64,000 nt of DNA from JAFAGX01 sp035623255 (GTDB lineage Bacteria > Acidobacteriota > Terriglobia > Terriglobales > Acidobacteriaceae). The notes below the pieces were generated by a model. That model saw only the letters and a list, made by a program, of their open reading frames with translations. It ran no database searches and had not been told where the DNA came from. Of the stretch, positions 61,953 through 64,000 are shown in pieces; the stretch's first letter is position 1, and each line of letters opens with the position of its first letter. The stretch lies in NCBI GenBank assembly GCA_035623255.1, contig DASPTU010000106.1, forward strand, positions 1-64,000, read 5' to 3'. Position numbers and translations under genes: made by a program.

Positions 61953-62927
61953 ATGCCGGAACTGACCTATCTCGAAGCCATCCGCCAGGGGATCTGGGAG
62001 GAAATGGAACGGGACCCGACTGTCTTTTGCATTGGTCAGGACATCGGAATCTACGGCGGGGCGTTCAAGGTCACCGACGGTTTTATCGACCGGTTTGGTC
62101 CGGAGCGTGTCATTGACACGCCGATCGCTGAGTCGGCAATTGTGGGAGCCGCCTTTGGCGCTTCCCTGACCGGCATGCATCCAGTCGCTGAGTTTCAGTT
62201 CATGGATTTTATTGGCTGTGCGTTTAATCAGATCGTGAACATGGTGGCGAAGGCGCATTACCGGTGGGCAGCGCCGGCACCGCTGGTCATTCGCGGCCCC
62301 AGCGGAGGAAATGTGCACGGCGGGCCGTTTCATTCACAAAATCCCGAGATGTGGTTTGTACACGCACCCGGGTTGAAGGTTGTCTGTCCAGCTACCGCTT
62401 ACGATGCGAAAGGGTTGATCAAAGCGTCGATTCGCGACAACAATCCTGTGATCTTTTTTGAGCACAAGTATCTTTATCGTCGAATTAAAGAGGATATCCC
62501 GGCAGAAGATTACATCGTGCCGCTCGGGAAGGCTCGCGTTGCCCGGGAAGGTCGCGATCTGAGCATCATTACTTATGCGGCCATGGTGCACCTCGCGTTG
62601 GAGGCCGCGGAAACTCTGGCGCGCGAGGGAATTGAAACAGAGATTCTCGACCTGCGCACCCTTTCTCCGCTGGATCGGGAAGCAATCGCGCGGACAGTAC
62701 GGAAGACCAATAAAGTGATTCTGCTTCACGAAGACGTGCGTACCGGAGGCATGGCAGGTGAAATTGCGGCCGTCATCGATGAAGAAGCTTTCGACGATCT
62801 CGACGGCCCGGTTGTTCGCATCACCGCGCAAGATTCGCCGGTGCCATTTTCTCCTCCGCAAGAGGAGTTTTTCCTGCCTAAGGTGAGCGACGTTGTTCGA
62901 GAAGCGCGCCGCTTGCGCTCTTATTAG
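61953..62927 (+). CDS. 2-oxoacid dehydrogenase E1 component, beta subunit
   Basis: A 324-residue transketolase-like subunit (YLEAIRQGIWEEMERDPTVF, GQDIGIYGGAFKVTDGF, HEDVRTGGMAGEIAAVIDEE). ATG 61953 has GGAGAA seven bases ahead and is preferred to the longer frame opening at 61887, which would overlap E1 alpha. With E1 alpha it forms the heterotetramer. The next gene on the strand is a cytochrome c, then E2. Confidence 0.92.
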   Translation: MPELTYLEAIRQGIWEEMERDPTVFCIGQDIGIYGGAFKVTDGFIDRFGPERVIDTPIAESAIVGAAFGASLTGMHPVAEFQFMDFIGCAFNQIVNMVAKAHYRWAAPAPLVIRGPSGGNVHGGPFHSQNPEMWFVHAPGLKVVCPATAYDAKGLIKASIRDNNPVIFFEHKYLYRRIKEDIPAEDYIVPLGKARVAREGRDLSIITYAAMVHLALEAAETLAREGIETEILDLRTLSPLDREAIARTVRKTNKVILLHEDVRTGGMAGEIAAVIDEEAFDDLDGPVVRITAQDSPVPFSPPQEEFFLPKVSDVVREARRLRSY

Positions 62928-63041
62928 GTACAATTCGTCTTTGCGATCATTACAGCTGAACGGTAAGTCTGAACTGCGGTAGCGTAAGACCCAGCGTTAC
63001 CGGCGCCACCTCGTACTTGTCTTGAAACGATTGGGGGAGAA

Positions 63042-63596
63042 ATGCGCTTTTTCCTTGGATTCGTGGTTGCTCTGCTTCTACTGGTAGTGATTTGCGCAGT
63101 CATACTTAATTTTGGATTCTTTGCGACCAGTGCCGACGTTACTCCGCCTGCTTTCGAGCGTCGCATCGCAAATTCCGCGTTGGATGCATCGATGGAGCGC
63201 CGTGCTCCGCGGCTGAACAATCCCGTATCGCCTACCGACGAAAATCTAATCGACGGGATGAAGATATACACAATGAACTGCTCACTCTGCCATGGCACGC
63301 TTGATAACAAACCCAGTTTGCTGGAGAAGTCCTTTTACCCGCCCCCGCCGCAGCTGATCCTTGATCCGCTCGACGATCCTGAATGGCACATCTACTACGC
63401 GGTGAGCAGAGGCGTACGCTACACGGGAATGCCGGCCTGGAGGCATGTTCTCAATGACGAAGACATGTGGAAGGTCGTTGCGTTCCTGTCGCGCGTTCAA
63501 AAGCTGCCTCCCAAAGTGCAGGACTATTGGAAAAATGCCTATGGAGTTGCTCCATTGCCGGCGGGCGAAGAAAAACATGACCACGAGAAGGACTAG
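63042..63596 (+). CDS. Membrane-anchored class I cytochrome c
   Basis: A 184-residue protein. One N-terminal hydrophobic helix (FLGFVVALLLLVVICAVILN) acts as anchor. The haem site is MNCSLCHGTL, and the distal Met is in YTGMPAWRHVLNDEDMW. The C-terminal tail is rich in His, Glu and Lys. It probably carries electrons in the periplasm. It sits between E1 beta and E2 genes, an odd location for a cytochrome; no oxidase gene is seen in the window. ATG 63042 follows GGGGGAGAA. Confidence 0.92.
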   Translation: MRFFLGFVVALLLLVVICAVILNFGFFATSADVTPPAFERRIANSALDASMERRAPRLNNPVSPTDENLIDGMKIYTMNCSLCHGTLDNKPSLLEKSFYPPPPQLILDPLDDPEWHIYYAVSRGVRYTGMPAWRHVLNDEDMWKVVAFLSRVQKLPPKVQDYWKNAYGVAPLPAGEEKHDHEKD

Positions 63597-63679
63597 GGTG
63601 ATGTCTAATTATCGTTCGCTATAATGAAGAATTGCGCTCGGCCTCAGAATGTGACTGAGGACGCGGGGAAGAGGGAATA

Positions 63680-64000
63680 ATGCCTACCGATATCGTCATG
63701 CCCCAGATGGGGGAATCTATCTTTGAAGGAACGATCACCAAGTGGCTGAAGAAGCCAGGCGATAAAGTACAGCGCGACGAGCCACTCTTCGAAATTTCCA
63801 CCGACAAGGTGGATGCCGAAATTCCTGCTCCAGCTTCGGGCGTGCTTCAGGACATTAAGGTAGGTGAAGGAAATACAGTTCAGGTAAACACAGTGGTTGG
63901 CACGATCGCTGCCGACGGAGAACGCGCGGCAGCACAAGCACAGGTCGCACCGCAACAACCGGTGGCACCGGCGCGTCCAGCGGCAACCATAAAGGCCGAA
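63680..64000 (+). CDS. 2-oxoacid dehydrogenase E2 (dihydrolipoamide acyltransferase), 3' part outside window
   Basis: The first 107 codons are visible. Residues 1-77 form a lipoyl domain with the lipoylated Lys in FEISTDKVDAEIPAP. An Ala-Pro-Gln-rich linker then begins (QVAPQQPVAPARPAA). ATG 63680 has GAGGGAA ahead. It accepts the acyl group from E1 and passes it to CoA. The peripheral-subunit binding and catalytic domains lie beyond the window edge. Confidence 0.93.
   Translation, partial: MPTDIVMPQMGESIFEGTITKWLKKPGDKVQRDEPLFEISTDKVDAEIPAPASGVLQDIKVGEGNTVQVNTVVGTIAADGERAAAQAQVAPQQPVAPARPAATIKAE

Noticed and set aside
1..64000. CRISPR array, prophage, riboswitch or rRNA
   Set aside because: No regular repeat-spacer pattern, phage structural genes, recognisable aptamer or rRNA segments were seen on reading both strands.

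Overview
The window reads as a chromosomal segment of a Gram-negative soil bacterium, most likely an Acidobacteriota. Reasons: four full-length (about 820-840 residue) MacB/FtsX-type permeases of the ADOP kind typical of that phylum, a TonB receptor with an N-terminal carboxypeptidase-regulatory-like domain, and many TTG/GTG starts. This assignment is inference from gene content; there is no rRNA here.

Positions 1-31,650 form an aromatic-catabolism island. After a TonB receptor (cut by the window edge), a minus-strand operon (9557 to 3217) encodes a two-subunit PEP-synthase-like phosphotransferase, a cupin, a biotin carboxyl carrier, a carboxyltransferase and a HAD phosphatase. This resembles the kinase/carboxylase route known for acetovanillone and 4-hydroxyacetophenone. 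A MarR regulator follows. Next come feruloyl-CoA synthetase, a fused hydratase/dehydrogenase, a LigM-like tetrahydrofolate O-demethylase, MetF, an extradiol ring-cleavage dioxygenase, the oxalomesaconate genes galB-galC-galD and a dehydrogenase. A GntR regulator, PurU, a hydrolase, a PhdC-like amidohydrolase, a pcaDC fusion, pcaB, a second cupin, an MFS transporter and a benzoate-CoA-ligase-like enzyme complete it. A palindrome, TTCAGTATACTGAA, recurs with few changes before five transcription units and looks like one operator set, probably for the MarR protein.

A proposed flow: phenylpropanoids such as ferulate are activated to CoA esters, hydrated, oxidised and cleaved to vanillate. Acetophenones are phosphorylated, carboxylated and dephosphorylated to aroyl-acetates that join the same path. 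Vanillate is demethylated by LigM, the methyl group leaving through MetF and PurU. The catechol is ring-cleaved and finished by GalBCD, or passes through PcaB/PcaDC to the beta-ketoadipate route.

Positions 31,800-43,640 hold tRNA-Ser(UGA), two divergent membrane proteins with spermidine-synthase-like C-termini, an Fpg/Nei-type glycosylase, a lone ADOP permease, an FAD oxidoreductase, and a scar where a frameshifted amino-acid permease and an aminotransferase remnant abut.

Positions 43,680-58,820 are a minus-strand export operon: HlyD adaptor, ATPase, two ADOP permeases, ATPase, ADOP permease, a 31-codon relic of another ADOP, TolC, then an NtrC-type regulator and its kinase. Positions 58,970-64,000 hold kdsC, lipB, 2-oxoacid dehydrogenase E1 alpha and beta, a cytochrome c and the start of E2.
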